From NCBI GenBank assembly GCA_027886905.1, contig JAPCJO010000016.1, positions 1 to 33,477 of the forward strand: a stretch of DNA of 33,477 nucleotides, read 5' to 3'. The translations under genes and the position numbers were made by a program. Origin of the DNA: Nitrososphaerota archaeon. GTDB taxonomy: Archaea; Thermoproteota; Nitrososphaeria; Nitrososphaerales; Gagatemarchaeaceae. The notes beneath the pieces are model-generated. The model was not told the origin of the DNA. It was given only the letters and a program-made list of their open reading frames with translations, and did no database searches. This document shows, piece by piece, positions 6,386 through 14,406 of this stretch (position 1 is its first letter; each line of letters opens with the position of its first letter).

Positions 6386-9300
6386 CCCCAAAACGCGTCG
6401 AGGCTAGTCTTCGGCACGACCGACTCGAAGGAGAGGTCCAGGGCGCCGAGCACCTGGTCGAACATCGAGCTCGCGTACTCGATGTACTTGTCGACGTCGA
6501 TGTCCTCCGGCTTTGCCTGGACCGTGGGCCTGACGCCGTGCGCCCCCTTGGTCTTCACGAAGGAGATCAGCTCGCCGGCCTTCACCTCGCGGTTCGAGTT
6601 CCTGAGCAATATCGCCGCCTTCACGTGCTGGGGGAGCCCGCTCATCTCTGAGGCTGAAATCCCCACCGGAGGGGGCGCCTCTTGGGCTCCTTCGTGGAGC
6701 AGGCCTTGCTCACGCCGTCCCTGCATGTCCCTCTTGGGAGGCTCGACGGACCTCGTGGACTTGTACCCGCCGATCGACTTTCCCATCATCACGTTGAAAG
6801 AGAGGTCCTCGATCGGCACCTTGCGGTCCTTCAGCGAGTTGACCATGTCGGTGAGGAGCTTCTTGATGCGTGCCTTTGCTTGCTCGAAGTCCGCCTGGCT
6901 GTAGACGGCCCCGAGTATGTCGAGTACCTGGTAGAACTGGGTCTTGAGGTACTCCGGCGTCTGGGACTTCTTCCCGGTGAGGCCCTTTATGTCGGCCGTG
7001 CCGTCCTGGAGGACGCCGAAGTAGTTCTTCTTGAGCTGGCTGAAGGCGACGTAGCGGTAGGTCTTGTCCACCTCGAGCTCGACGCCGAGCTCCTTGTCGG
7101 CCCACCTGAGCACGTCGGCGACCTTCTCCTTGTTGGGGTTCTCGATGAATAGCGAGTCGGTGTCGGAGTAGATGACGGAGACGCCCTCCTGGCGGCACTT
7201 TTCTATGGTCCGGGTGATGGCGTCCCTTCCGAAGGCGGCCGTCGCGTCAGCCACGGGGAGACAGTAGAGGGCGAATGTCTCGAATCCCATCACGCCGTAT
7301 GACTGACCAACCGGGACGAACCTGCCGTTCCTGCCCGCGATGACGGTGTGGTTTCTCTCAGTGGTCACGCAGTAGACGGTCCCTTCGAAGGGCACGATCT
7401 TCAGCTGCTTGAGCTTCTCCGACCCAGAGTAGGTGAGCTTTGAACTGACGTTCCTGAAGACTATCCTGTGAATGCGGGACTCGCTCTCGTAGGTCAGCTT
7501 GGCCTTGTACCCAAGGAGACTCAGCAGGACGACCATGTCGTTGGCAAGCCGCGGGCTCACGGTGGAGTACCTGACACCCCTTCTGTTCCCGTCGCCCTTG
7601 TATACTGAGGCGAGGAATTCCCTCATCGTGTCGTTCGATTCGAACACGAAATCAGGAATCCTCTTCACGGCGGCGCCATGCCCCTGACCCTCGACGTAGC
7701 ACTGCGAGAGCATCCAGTGGTTCAGGATCGAGCTGCTTACCTTGAAGTACTTGTTTCGGCCTGAATCCTGGATGCTCCTGAGCCCGAGCCTGCCCATGAG
7801 TCCTTCTATCTCCTCTCTGTAGTGCGCTCCCATCGCGTTTCCCTTCCCGAACCCTTGCGAAACCACGATACCCGAGGTCCTTCCTTTGACCCGACCGCTG
7901 GCATAGGCCTTCATCGACGAGGAGTGTGGGTTTCCCTCCGACACGAACCAGCCGCAGAGAGAGGCAAAGTCCCCGGCTGGGAAGCGCGCTGGAATCTGCC
8001 TGGAATGCTGCTCTCCGAGCATCACCCTGCCTCCGGCGTCCTCGACCGCGTCGACGTCGACCTCCTCGATCGTGTCGGCTGGAAGCTCATAGCGGGACTG
8101 CCGGTTCTTCACCTCTTTCTCCCAGGTGGGTTGGGTTCCCAGTTTCCTGACACGCCCATGCTCGCCAATCTTCCTTTGCAACTCGGGCGGAAGCATCCGG
8201 AACCAGTTGATCAAGCGGACTCCCGAGGGCGGGTAGAAACTGGCGAATGCGCCAATCTCTTTGGCATTCTTGAGCATCGAGACTCTGCGGTCGGCCGAGT
8301 CCCGTCTCACGCCCGCTCGCAGTTTCGGAATCGCAACGTTCGCGAGGTCTCGGACCTCCTCGGCCGACCTGAACACAGCCCCGCCGCTGGAGGATTTGCG
8401 CATGTCGACAGTCAGGAATCTGTGGTTGGGGGTGACCATGAGGTCGACGAACCTGTTGTCTTGAAAGTGGTAGATGTCGCCGTCGTACTGGTAGGCCTGG
8501 ACCGCCACTACCTTATCCACCTCCACCTCGAGTGTTTCCGGGTTGACGTTGACGACTTGGTCTCCCACTCTAAAGTCCTTGATGTTCTTGATCCCGGCGG
8601 GAGTGACCACCAGCGTGTCGCCGGTGAAACACGCGTTCAGGATCACCTTGAGGCCCTGGGTCACCGTGCTGTAGAGGTCCTTGCTGTCCTTTGGGAGAGT
8701 CTTGTCCTTGGAGAGTGCCTTGTAGTGTCCGACCCTCAGGTCCCGTAGCGAGCCGATGAGGAGGCTCTCGATGCCGCTGCGCCTCCTGCATATCCAGTGG
8801 TCGGTGTCCGGCACCCTGTTCGTCCTGCAGTCCTCGTGGATGCAGTTCACCGTCTCGTAGGAGAGGTTGTGGACCTTGATGATGCTCGGGTAGAGGGACG
8901 CAAAGTCGAGGACCGACACCCCGAAGTAGATCCCGGGCTTGGGCTCGATGACAAGGCCCCCCTTGTACTTCTTCCCCTTGATTATCGCCTCGGAGGAGGC
9001 CCCACCCTTCTGCCTAAGCTCGTCGGAGCGCGGGATGAGGGCGCCTATCCTGCGGTGGTCGTAGAAGATCATGCTCCGGATCCAGTTGGAGACGCCCAGG
9101 CGGGCGACGTCGTTCATTGGCATCTTGGCGATCCTCGAGATGACCAGGAGTATCTTCATGAGGAGCGAGTCGTTGGCGGAGGTGAGGTCGTACGTGAGCG
9201 TCGAGTCGTTGAGGCAGTAGTCGGCGAGCTTGACGAGCGGGAGCTCCGCGATGTTGCCTTCGAAAGAGAACTTCTCCTTACCCAGGAGGGCCTCCGCTAT

Positions 9301-10395
9301 CCCGTTGAGCGTGTGCTCGGAGTATCTGTTGTTGTAGACGTATACCTGGATGGACCTGTTGTTGAAGAAGCGGTAGAGGTCTATGTGGACGCCGTGCTTG
9401 AGCGAGGCCTCCTGCCTCTGGAGAGCGATGGGTATCTCCTCCTCCTTGATCCCGATCTCCTTCCTCATTGCGCGATGCTTCAGGTAGCGCAAGTCGAAGT
9501 CGTCGCCGTTGAAGGTGATAAGGAAGGGGTACTCCATCATCTTCGCGAAGGTCGCCCTCAGCAGGGAGGCCTCGTCGGGGAAGACGGTGTGGGAATAGCC
9601 GGTTAGCGCCCCCTCGAGGGACTTGTCCTGACCCGTCTTGTCCACCATGTAGACGATGGACTCCTTGTCGTTGTAGAACGAGACCGCTATGACCTCCCTG
9701 TCGGCGAGCTCAGGGTCAGGGATCCGGTTCTCTTCGTTCGCCACCTCGATGTCGCAGGCAATCCGCTTGAAGGTCGACAGCGGCTGGCCTAGCAGCTCCG
9801 CCCAGGCCTTGATGTATTCGGCGGCGTCGCCCGTCGCCCTCTCGAGGATGGAGTCGAGCGACTTCCTCACCTCTCCCGCGACCTCCTTCTCGACTGGAGA
9901 CAGCTCCCCGTGGGTTATCTTGTAGTAGGTTCCGACCTTGAGGCCTCTGTCGTAGACATAGTTCTCGAAGTACTTGATGTCCGCCTCCCAGCACTCCATC
10001 CTTTCTCGGAGGCTTCCCGGAGAGCCCCCGATCGCCAGGGGGTCTGACGCAGTTACCTTCCTGACCACGACCTCCGAGTCGCTGAGGAGGTCGCGCCTCG
10101 CGGCAGGCTCTATTGCGACGACCCCGTTCCTTCCGACCGCGACGCCCTTGGAGGCTATCTCCGCGTCGGAGAGCCTCGTGTAGCAGTATGGCCTGTGTCC
10201 GGTGTTGTCCTCCCAGAGCCAGACCCTCTCGCTTCGGGAGTCGTAGAACTTGAGCACGGCCTTTCGCTTGTCCCCGTCGTAGGTGGCCGAGACGAGCAGG
10301 CCCTCCTCTAACTCGCTCGTCGGACTGGTGAGCTCTTCAAGCCGCTTCGCCAGACCGGGCCCTTCCTCGACGCTTTGTAACAATCCGACTACCAC
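6382..10395 (-). CDS. polB: Family B DNA polymerase (PolB) precursor containing an intein
   Basis: The 1337-residue precursor encodes a replicative family B polymerase of about 894 residues after splicing. The 3'-5' exonuclease shows Exo I D215-I-E217, Exo II N296-G-D-D-F-D301, and Exo III Y393 to D397 (YCLND). Polymerase motif A is DFASLYPS (D497). Motif B, KVILNA/SYGVMGFE, is split by the intein between Ala588 and Ser1032. Motif C is YSDTDS (D1078, D1080), followed by KKNYFGVL. The C-terminal thumb (PQHVKAAILL, SFVKTKG) is preceded by a low-complexity stretch (about 35 residues, Glu/Gln/Pro/Arg-rich) that looks like a lineage-specific insertion. The start is GTG at 10395, behind a TATA-like box at 10441-10448. 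No frameshift is visible, so splicing should give an active enzyme. Confidence 0.95.
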   Translation of the reverse strand: MVVGLLQSVEEGPGLAKRLEELTSPTSELEEGLLVSATYDGDKRKAVLKFYDSRSERVWLWEDNTGHRPYCYTRLSDAEIASKGVAVGRNGVVAIEPAARRDLLSDSEVVVRKVTASDPLAIGGSPGSLRERMECWEADIKYFENYVYDRGLKVGTYYKITHGELSPVEKEVAGEVRKSLDSILERATGDAAEYIKAWAELLGQPLSTFKRIACDIEVANEENRIPDPELADREVIAVSFYNDKESIVYMVDKTGQDKSLEGALTGYSHTVFPDEASLLRATFAKMMEYPFLITFNGDDFDLRYLKHRAMRKEIGIKEEEIPIALQRQEASLKHGVHIDLYRFFNNRSIQVYVYNNRYSEHTLNGIAEALLGKEKFSFEGNIAELPLVKLADYCLNDSTLTYDLTSANDSLLMKILLVISRIAKMPMNDVARLGVSNWIRSMIFYDHRRIGALIPRSDELRQKGGASSEAIIKGKKYKGGLVIEPKPGIYFGVSVLDFASLYPSIIKVHNLSYETVNCIHEDCRTNRVPDTDHWICRRRSGIESLLIGSLRDLRVGHYKALSKDKTLPKDSKDLYSTVTQGLKVILNACFTGDTLVVTPAGIKNIKDFRVGDQVVNVNPETLEVEVDKVVAVQAYQYDGDIYHFQDNRFVDLMVTPNHRFLTVDMRKSSSGGAVFRSAEEVRDLANVAIPKLRAGVRRDSADRRVSMLKNAKEIGAFASFYPPSGVRLINWFRMLPPELQRKIGEHGRVRKLGTQPTWEKEVKNRQSRYELPADTIEEVDVDAVEDAGGRVMLGEQHSRQIPARFPAGDFASLCGWFVSEGNPHSSSMKAYASGRVKGRTSGIVVSQGFGKGNAMGAHYREEIEGLMGRLGLRSIQDSGRNKYFKVSSSILNHWMLSQCYVEGQGHGAAVKRIPDFVFESNDTMREFLASVYKGDGNRRGVRYSTVSPRLANDMVVLLSLLGYKAKLTYESESRIHRIVFRNVSSKLTYSGSEKLKQLKIVPFEGTVYCVTTERNHTVIAGRNGRFVPVGQSYGVMGFETFALYCLPVADATAAFGRDAITRTIEKCRQEGVSVIYSDTDSLFIENPNKEKVADVLRWADKELGVELEVDKTYRYVAFSQLKKNYFGVLQDGTADIKGLTGKKSQTPEYLKTQFYQVLDILGAVYSQADFEQAKARIKKLLTDMVNSLKDRKVPIEDLSFNVMMGKSIGGYKSTRSVEPPKRDMQGRREQGLLHEGAQEAPPPVGISASEMSGLPQHVKAAILLRNSNREVKAGELISFVKTKGAHGVRPTVQAKPEDIDVDKYIEYASSMFDQVLGALDLSFESVVPKTSLDAFWG
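7303..8631 (-). other. Intein with LAGLIDADG homing-endonuclease domain in polB motif B
   Basis: The insert of 443 residues is in frame with polB and starts with Cys589 (CFTGDTLV), a typical block A. Block B is MVTPNHRFL with the conserved His658. The LAGLIDADG endonuclease shows block C LCGWFVSEGN, with acidic residue E820, and block E YKGDGN, with D935, so both catalytic acids are kept. Block F is VYCVTTERNHTVIAGRNG. The C-terminus is FVPVGQ followed by Ser+1 of the host. The usual penultimate His is Gly and the terminal Asn is Gln. The insertion point, before SYG of the KxxxNSxYG motif, is a classic polymerase intein site. Excision restores an uninterrupted motif B. Confidence 0.93.
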
Positions 10396-10440
10396 CGTTT
10401 GCTTCCGGAAAACTTCCGTTTTCTCACCGCCCCTTCGGGG

Positions 10441-10448
10441 GATATAAT
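10441..10448 (-). promoter_or_regulatory. TATA-like box for polB
   Basis: On the minus strand ATTATATC lies in the 66-bp gap before polB, about 46 nt upstream of GTG 10395. It suggests polB is transcribed separately from the glycan genes behind it. A short CCCC-GAA-GGGG hairpin (10430-10440) sits just downstream of the box. Confidence 0.5.
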
Positions 10449-10461
10449 GCTTCTCCGCGCT

Positions 10462-11544
10462 TTAGGGGATTCGGGCCGAGGGCGAGAAGAGGTCGCTCAT
10501 GGCGCTCGCGGAGGCGTCGTTGCGCCCGAGGTTTCCAAGGTTGAAGATCGCCTCGACCGTGGCGAGGAGTGAGTAGTGCGAGTACTCCACGTCTGAGACG
10601 TATCCCGGCTTCGCAAAGGGTGAGACGACTATGCACGGCACCTTCCCCCCGCCCCCGGCTGTGTCGTTCGTGCTCCCCTCATCGTAGGTGATGAAGAGAG
10701 CGGTCGTGGCGAAGGAGCTCGAGCTCGTGATCTTGGGGACGAACGTCGAAAGCCAGCTGTCTCCGGTCGCGAGGGGACAGCTGTGGGCGTCGTCGCATAT
10801 GTTGGGCGTGACGAAGGAGTAGTTGGGGAGGTCTCCAGCCTGGAGGTCGGTGTAGAACTGGCTCAAGGAGACGACGTGGGAGTCGCAGTAGCTCGAGGCG
10901 CTCCCCGTCCCGTTGTTCCCTGTGATGGCGGCGAAGTACACGAAGGGGTTGTGCTTCGGGTAGTAGAGGTCGTCGGAGCTCACCGCCTGGGAGCAGTTCG
11001 TGGGCATCGACTCCGCGTACTCCTTCCACGAGAGGTGGTGCGAGTCCAGGAGTGTGGCTATTGTGGTCACGTTGCCTGGCTGGGAGCACTGCGCCGGCTG
11101 GCAGTCGGTCGTCACCCCGAAGGTGCTCCCCGATATCAGGGCCAGGTAGTTCGGGAGCGAGGGGTGCGCCACCCCGAAGTAGTCGGCGGCGAGCGCGTAG
11201 CTCGAGGCCAAGCTGTTCTGATAGGGAGCCGAAGGGTTTCCGATGACGCTGGAGTACTCTTCGTTCTCCATCAGGACGATGATCACGTGAGCTATTTGCC
11301 CCGATGTCGAGGTGGCGGAGCTCGACGTCGACGTGGAGCTGGAGCTCGTCGCGGTGCTTGAGGAGGATTGCCCGGAAGACGTTGCGGACGACGCGTTCGT
11401 AGTCGAGGAGGTCGCCGAAGAAGAGAGGGGCGATGCCTGGGTGGTCGTCGAGCTCGGGGAAACCGTCGAGGATGTCGTCCTCTGCGGCGAGGTGACGACG
11501 TACGCCGCCCCCAGCAAGACCAGAGCGGCTACTAAGGCCGCCAC
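10462..11544 (-). CDS. Secreted/membrane-anchored phosphoesterase family protein (phospholipase C / acid phosphatase type)
   Basis: An N-terminal hydrophobic segment (AALVAALVLLGAAYVV) is followed by a Ser/Thr-rich linker of about 60 residues, then a catalytic domain starting at HVIIVLMENEEY. That MEN motif, HPSLPNYLALISG, DDAHSCP, TYDEGSTND and VPCIVVSPFAKPG are hallmarks of the PF04185 phosphoesterase family. The domain should lie outside the cell, tethered by its signal anchor, with the linker a likely O-glycosylation target. The substrate could be a phosphodiester or phosphomonoester; it cannot be specified. The GTG at 11544 is the first usual start. However, the in-frame sequence upstream reads RRLLKRAGTSRTQAA, an ideal positive N-terminus for a signal anchor. 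Translation may therefore begin further upstream at a non-standard codon within the SDR gene. Confidence 0.8.
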   Translation of the reverse strand: MAALVAALVLLGAAYVVTSPQRTTSSTVSPSSTTTQASPLSSSATSSTTNASSATSSGQSSSSTATSSSSTSTSSSATSTSGQIAHVIIVLMENEEYSSVIGNPSAPYQNSLASSYALAADYFGVAHPSLPNYLALISGSTFGVTTDCQPAQCSQPGNVTTIATLLDSHHLSWKEYAESMPTNCSQAVSSDDLYYPKHNPFVYFAAITGNNGTGSASSYCDSHVVSLSQFYTDLQAGDLPNYSFVTPNICDDAHSCPLATGDSWLSTFVPKITSSSSFATTALFITYDEGSTNDTAGGGGKVPCIVVSPFAKPGYVSDVEYSHYSLLATVEAIFNLGNLGRNDASASAMSDLFSPSARIP

Positions 11545-11576
11545 GGCCGCCTGTGTCCTGCTCGTGCCTGCTCTCT

Positions 11577-12566
11577 TCAGGAGCCGCCGCCCCGCAAGCG
11601 CAGCCGGTGCTCAGCCCAGTCGAAGGTCTCCTTGAGCCCCTTGGAGAAGGAGGTTGTTGGCGCCCACCCCAGGACGCTCTTCGCCCTGTCAAGGTTCGGC
11701 ATCCTGTTGAGCGCGCCGGTGAGCTTGGATTCGTCGAACTTCAGCGGGATGTCCTTCTTCGAGAGCTGGATGACCCGTTCGGCGAGTTCGCGAACTGTGG
11801 TCTCCTCCGTCGACCCTACGTTGACAGTGAGGCTCCCGCGCTCTAGCACGCGCTTCTCGAGCTTCATCAGCGCGTCGAGCGCGTCCTCGATGTATACGAA
11901 GCACCTTCTCTGGCTCCCGTCCCCCCAGACGACGAAGTCCTCCGCAGGGTACCTCACGGCCTTCCTGATGAGGGAGGCGATGACCTGGCTCCTGTCGGGC
12001 TTTAGATAGATGTTCTTCCCGTAGGCGTGGAATATCCGGGCGACGCCGCAGGAGACCTCGGGCATCAGGGAGAGCTGCTTCTCCGCGACGTACTTCGCCC
12101 AGCCATAGCCCCCCTCGGGGTTCACCTTGCGCTCTGAGTCTTCCTCCCGGAACTGGGTGTGAGAGCCGAGCTGCTCGTCGAACGGGTACACCGAAACGCT
12201 CGAGGCGTAGATGACTGTCCGCACGCCGTTCTCCAGGCAGGCCTTGAGAACGTTCGCGTCGATGATGAGGTTCGCCTGCATGGCCGCCAGCTCCCTGGCG
12301 TTCGAGCCGTGGAGGTAGCTCACGCTCCCCACCTCGGCCGCGAAGTGGAAGACGGTGTCCGCCCCGCGAAGAGACCTCCTCGCGAAGGGATAGTCGCGGA
12401 GGTCTCCCGTGACGCATTTGCGTAGGACGCCCAGGTCGGCGAGGTTCCGGAGAGAGCCGGACGAAAAGTCGTCGACTATCGAGAAATCACGTTCGTCGTC
12501 GGAGAGCCTCTTGACGATGTGGCTGCCTAGGAAGCCAGCGCCCCCCGTTACCGCGACTTTCGACAT
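11577..12566 (-). CDS. Extended-SDR NDP-sugar epimerase/dehydratase, GDP-mannose 3,5-epimerase-like
   Basis: This 329-residue extended short-chain dehydrogenase has an NAD-binding GGAGFLG at residues 8-14 and the catalytic pair Y154-x3-K158 (YGWAK). The C-terminal half (VVWGDGSQRRCFVYIEDALDAL) closely recalls GDP-mannose 3,5-epimerases. By eye, the epimerase Cys of that family is Ser125 here (SSVSVYP versus SSACIYP), and its second catalytic Lys appears to be Gln. The reaction is therefore probably different: a C4 oxidation/reduction or dehydratase-type step on a GDP-sugar. It lies 6 nt after the other SDR gene in an apparent operon, beside the heptose genes. A substrate of GDP-heptose, or a product derived from it, is an inference from context. 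Confidence 0.8.
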   Translation of the reverse strand: MSKVAVTGGAGFLGSHIVKRLSDDERDFSIVDDFSSGSLRNLADLGVLRKCVTGDLRDYPFARRSLRGADTVFHFAAEVGSVSYLHGSNARELAAMQANLIIDANVLKACLENGVRTVIYASSVSVYPFDEQLGSHTQFREEDSERKVNPEGGYGWAKYVAEKQLSLMPEVSCGVARIFHAYGKNIYLKPDRSQVIASLIRKAVRYPAEDFVVWGDGSQRRCFVYIEDALDALMKLEKRVLERGSLTVNVGSTEETTVRELAERVIQLSKKDIPLKFDESKLTGALNRMPNLDRAKSVLGWAPTTSFSKGLKETFDWAEHRLRLRGGGS

Positions 12567-12572
12567 CCTGGG

Positions 12573-13589
12573 CTAATTCCCGCGCCTGCTGAGCTCTTTC
12601 AAGGTCCACTTCGTCGTCAGCCTTATCGCATCTTCCGGCGATGTCTTGGGCTCCCAACCAAGCGCCTTGATTCTCTTCGTCAAGAGATAGACCACCGGGT
12701 TGTCCCCCACCCATCCGCGCGAGCCGCCCGTGTAGCTCTTCTTCACATTGGAAAGCCCCATCTCCTCGATCACGTAGTCCGCAAGCTCGTCTACGGTGGT
12801 CTGTTCTTGAAGGCCGAGGTTGAAGACATTCACGCGCTCCCTGCCTTTCTCGTGCCCGACCATGATGCCGTCGACGCAATCCTTCACGTACATGTAGTCC
12901 TTGCTCTGTTTCCCGTTGCCGAGTATCTCCAGCTCGGTGGGCTTGTCTTGGAGCTTGTGCGCAAAGTCCCAGATCGCACCCCTCCTGCACCTCTCCCCCA
13001 GGACGGTCCCGAACCTGTACGCCCAGACCCTTATGGGGCTGAACTCAGCGAAGGCCGAAGCGTATCCCTCTCCGGCGAGCTTGGCGGCACCGTAGAGAGA
13101 GGTCTGGGTCCCGGCATAGGTCTCTGGGGTCGGGACCACCTCTGCCTCGCCGTAGAGCGCGGACGTCGAGGCGAAGACGAAGTCCGGGACGCCGTTGGCG
13201 ACCATGCTCTCGAGGACGTTCAAAGTCCCCACGATGTTGTGCTCGAGGTCAGCGCGGTGGTCTCCCAGGCTGACCCGCATGAGTGCGTGCGCCGCGAGGT
13301 GGAAGACGGCGTCGCACCCCTTTGAGCACCTGGACACCGTCCCCAGGTGCCTTATGTCTCCCTCGACGACCTTCAGTCGGCTGTCGCTCTTGTGGTGCGC
13401 GAGGTTCGAGCGGCGGCCCGTCAGCAGGCTGTCAAGTACCACAACGTCCCAGCCGTCCTGCAAGAGCCTGTCGACGAGGTGGCTCCCGATGAAGCCCAGA
13501 CCCCCGGTAACCAACGCCTTCTTCGCCGACTCAAACACCTCCCGTGTTCTCTGGAGACGAGTAACAACTGCGGTTTTGCATGCGGTCAT
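12573..13589 (-). CDS. Extended-SDR NDP-sugar epimerase (WcaG/GalE-like)
   Basis: This 338-residue protein carries the GGLGFIG nucleotide motif (about residues 29-35), a STSALYGE active-site serine region and YGAAK (YxxxK). The C-terminal tail has SRGWVGDNPVVYLL and LGWEPKTSPEDAIR, typical of GalE/WcaG-type NDP-sugar epimerases. It should bind NAD(P) and act on C4 (or C3/C5) of a nucleotide sugar. The start is ATG 13589, which has GGAG 4 nt upstream. The first 24 residues precede the usual fold, and a later GTG (VFESAKK) is possible. No TATA-like box is evident in the 59 bp after the transaldolase gene, so it probably belongs to that transcription unit. The acted-on sugar is unknown; its place favours GDP-heptose or a sugar of the same glycan. 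Confidence 0.82.
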   Translation of the reverse strand: MTACKTAVVTRLQRTREVFESAKKALVTGGLGFIGSHLVDRLLQDGWDVVVLDSLLTGRRSNLAHHKSDSRLKVVEGDIRHLGTVSRCSKGCDAVFHLAAHALMRVSLGDHRADLEHNIVGTLNVLESMVANGVPDFVFASTSALYGEAEVVPTPETYAGTQTSLYGAAKLAGEGYASAFAEFSPIRVWAYRFGTVLGERCRRGAIWDFAHKLQDKPTELEILGNGKQSKDYMYVKDCVDGIMVGHEKGRERVNVFNLGLQEQTTVDELADYVIEEMGLSNVKKSYTGGSRGWVGDNPVVYLLTKRIKALGWEPKTSPEDAIRLTTKWTLKELSRRGN

Positions 13590-13648
13590 CTAGCTCCAGT
13601 GTGCGCCGGGCTAGGGGGCTTCTTTCGACTGAGGGTGCCCTGTCGTCT

Positions 13649-14329
13649 TCACCGGACGATGGCAGCCTTCTTCATCGACTCGAATTCGCCCCAAGCCTTG
13701 TCGAACTCCTCGATAGTCTCCTCCGTCCGCTTGTTGTAGGGCATCTGCTTCAGAATCTTGAACGGCACCGTCATGATGTGGGCCCCTGCGGCCACCGCGA
13801 GCGCGACGTCCTCGGGCTTCCTTATGCTGCCCACTATCAGCCTGCCCATCGGGTCGTTCTCCTTCGCCAGGGCGACATAGTCCCTGATTATCTGTTGGGG
13901 GTTCTCGTGGGCCTCGATCGCCCTGTTGTAGAAGAGCGAGACGTAGGTCGCGCCTGCCTTCGATGCCAGGACGAGCTGGTTGAACGTCATCATGCACGTC
14001 ATGTTTGTCTTGATGTGCTCCTTCGCGAGCTGGTGCACCACTTCCAAGCCCCTTCCGTCGCCGTGCATCGCGACCTTGACGACGATGTTCTTGTGCCACG
14101 AGGCGAACTCCCTTCCCTGGGCCAGAAGGTCCGCGACGCTGCTCTTCGTCGTCTCGACGCTGACAGGTCCCTTGACGAGGCGGCAGATCTCGAGGATGCG
14201 GCGCTTGAAATCGACCTTGCCCTCCTTCAGGATAATCATCTGGTTCGTCGTCACCCCCTCTGTCACGCCCTGGCGTGCGACCTCTTCAATCTCGTTCAAG
14301 GAGGCGGTGTCTAGGAAGAACTGGACCAC
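13649..14329 (-). CDS. tal: Transaldolase / fructose-6-phosphate aldolase-like protein
   Basis: This 226-residue class I aldolase of the MipB/TalC (small transaldolase) type forms a (beta/alpha)8 barrel. QFFLDTASLNEIEEV opens the barrel. GVTEGVTTNQ is the phosphate-side loop. K85 in NIVVKVAM is the Schiff-base lysine, at the same number as in E. coli FSA. Transaldolases interconvert fructose 6-phosphate plus erythrose 4-phosphate with sedoheptulose 7-phosphate plus glyceraldehyde 3-phosphate. Its position directly beside gmhB and gmhA suggests it supplies sedoheptulose 7-phosphate to the heptose pathway. Members of this family vary between aldolase and transaldolase activity, so the exact reaction is inferred. 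The start is GTG 14329, sharing a bidirectional AT-rich promoter (14367-14378) with gmhB. Confidence 0.87.
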   Translation of the reverse strand: MVQFFLDTASLNEIEEVARQGVTEGVTTNQMIILKEGKVDFKRRILEICRLVKGPVSVETTKSSVADLLAQGREFASWHKNIVVKVAMHGDGRGLEVVHQLAKEHIKTNMTCMMTFNQLVLASKAGATYVSLFYNRAIEAHENPQQIIRDYVALAKENDPMGRLIVGSIRKPEDVALAVAAGAHIMTVPFKILKQMPYNKRTEETIEEFDKAWGEFESMKKAAIVR

Positions 14330-14366
14330 GTTGGTGCGCCTGTTCCAAAGGTGTGGCGGGCGAGGG

Positions 14367-14378
14367 TATAAGATTTAC
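14367..14378. promoter_or_regulatory. Bidirectional TATA-like region between tal and gmhB
   Basis: TATAAGATTTA on the plus strand reads TAAATCTTATA on the minus strand. It lies about 40 nt from both GTG 14329 (tal) and ATG 14407 (gmhB), so one element could serve both divergent genes and coordinate them. Confidence 0.45.
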
Positions 14379-14406
14379 TGCGATTACGAAAGGCATAAAG
14401 TCGGTC

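Noticed and set aside
6382-10395. polB as a pseudogene broken by the extra segment
   Set aside because: The insert is in frame, has intein blocks A, B, F and endonuclease motifs, and leaves an intact motif B when removed.
10430-10440. CCCC-TTC-GGGG hairpin before polB as a terminator or riboswitch
   Set aside because: The stem is only 4-5 bp with no T-run, and it lies between the TATA-like box and the gene. No conserved aptamer features are visible.
14275-14406. A longer gmhB starting at 14275 inside the divergent tal gene
   Set aside because: It would cross the shared TATA-like region and add 44 residues, Arg-rich at first and without homology, before the HAD fold.
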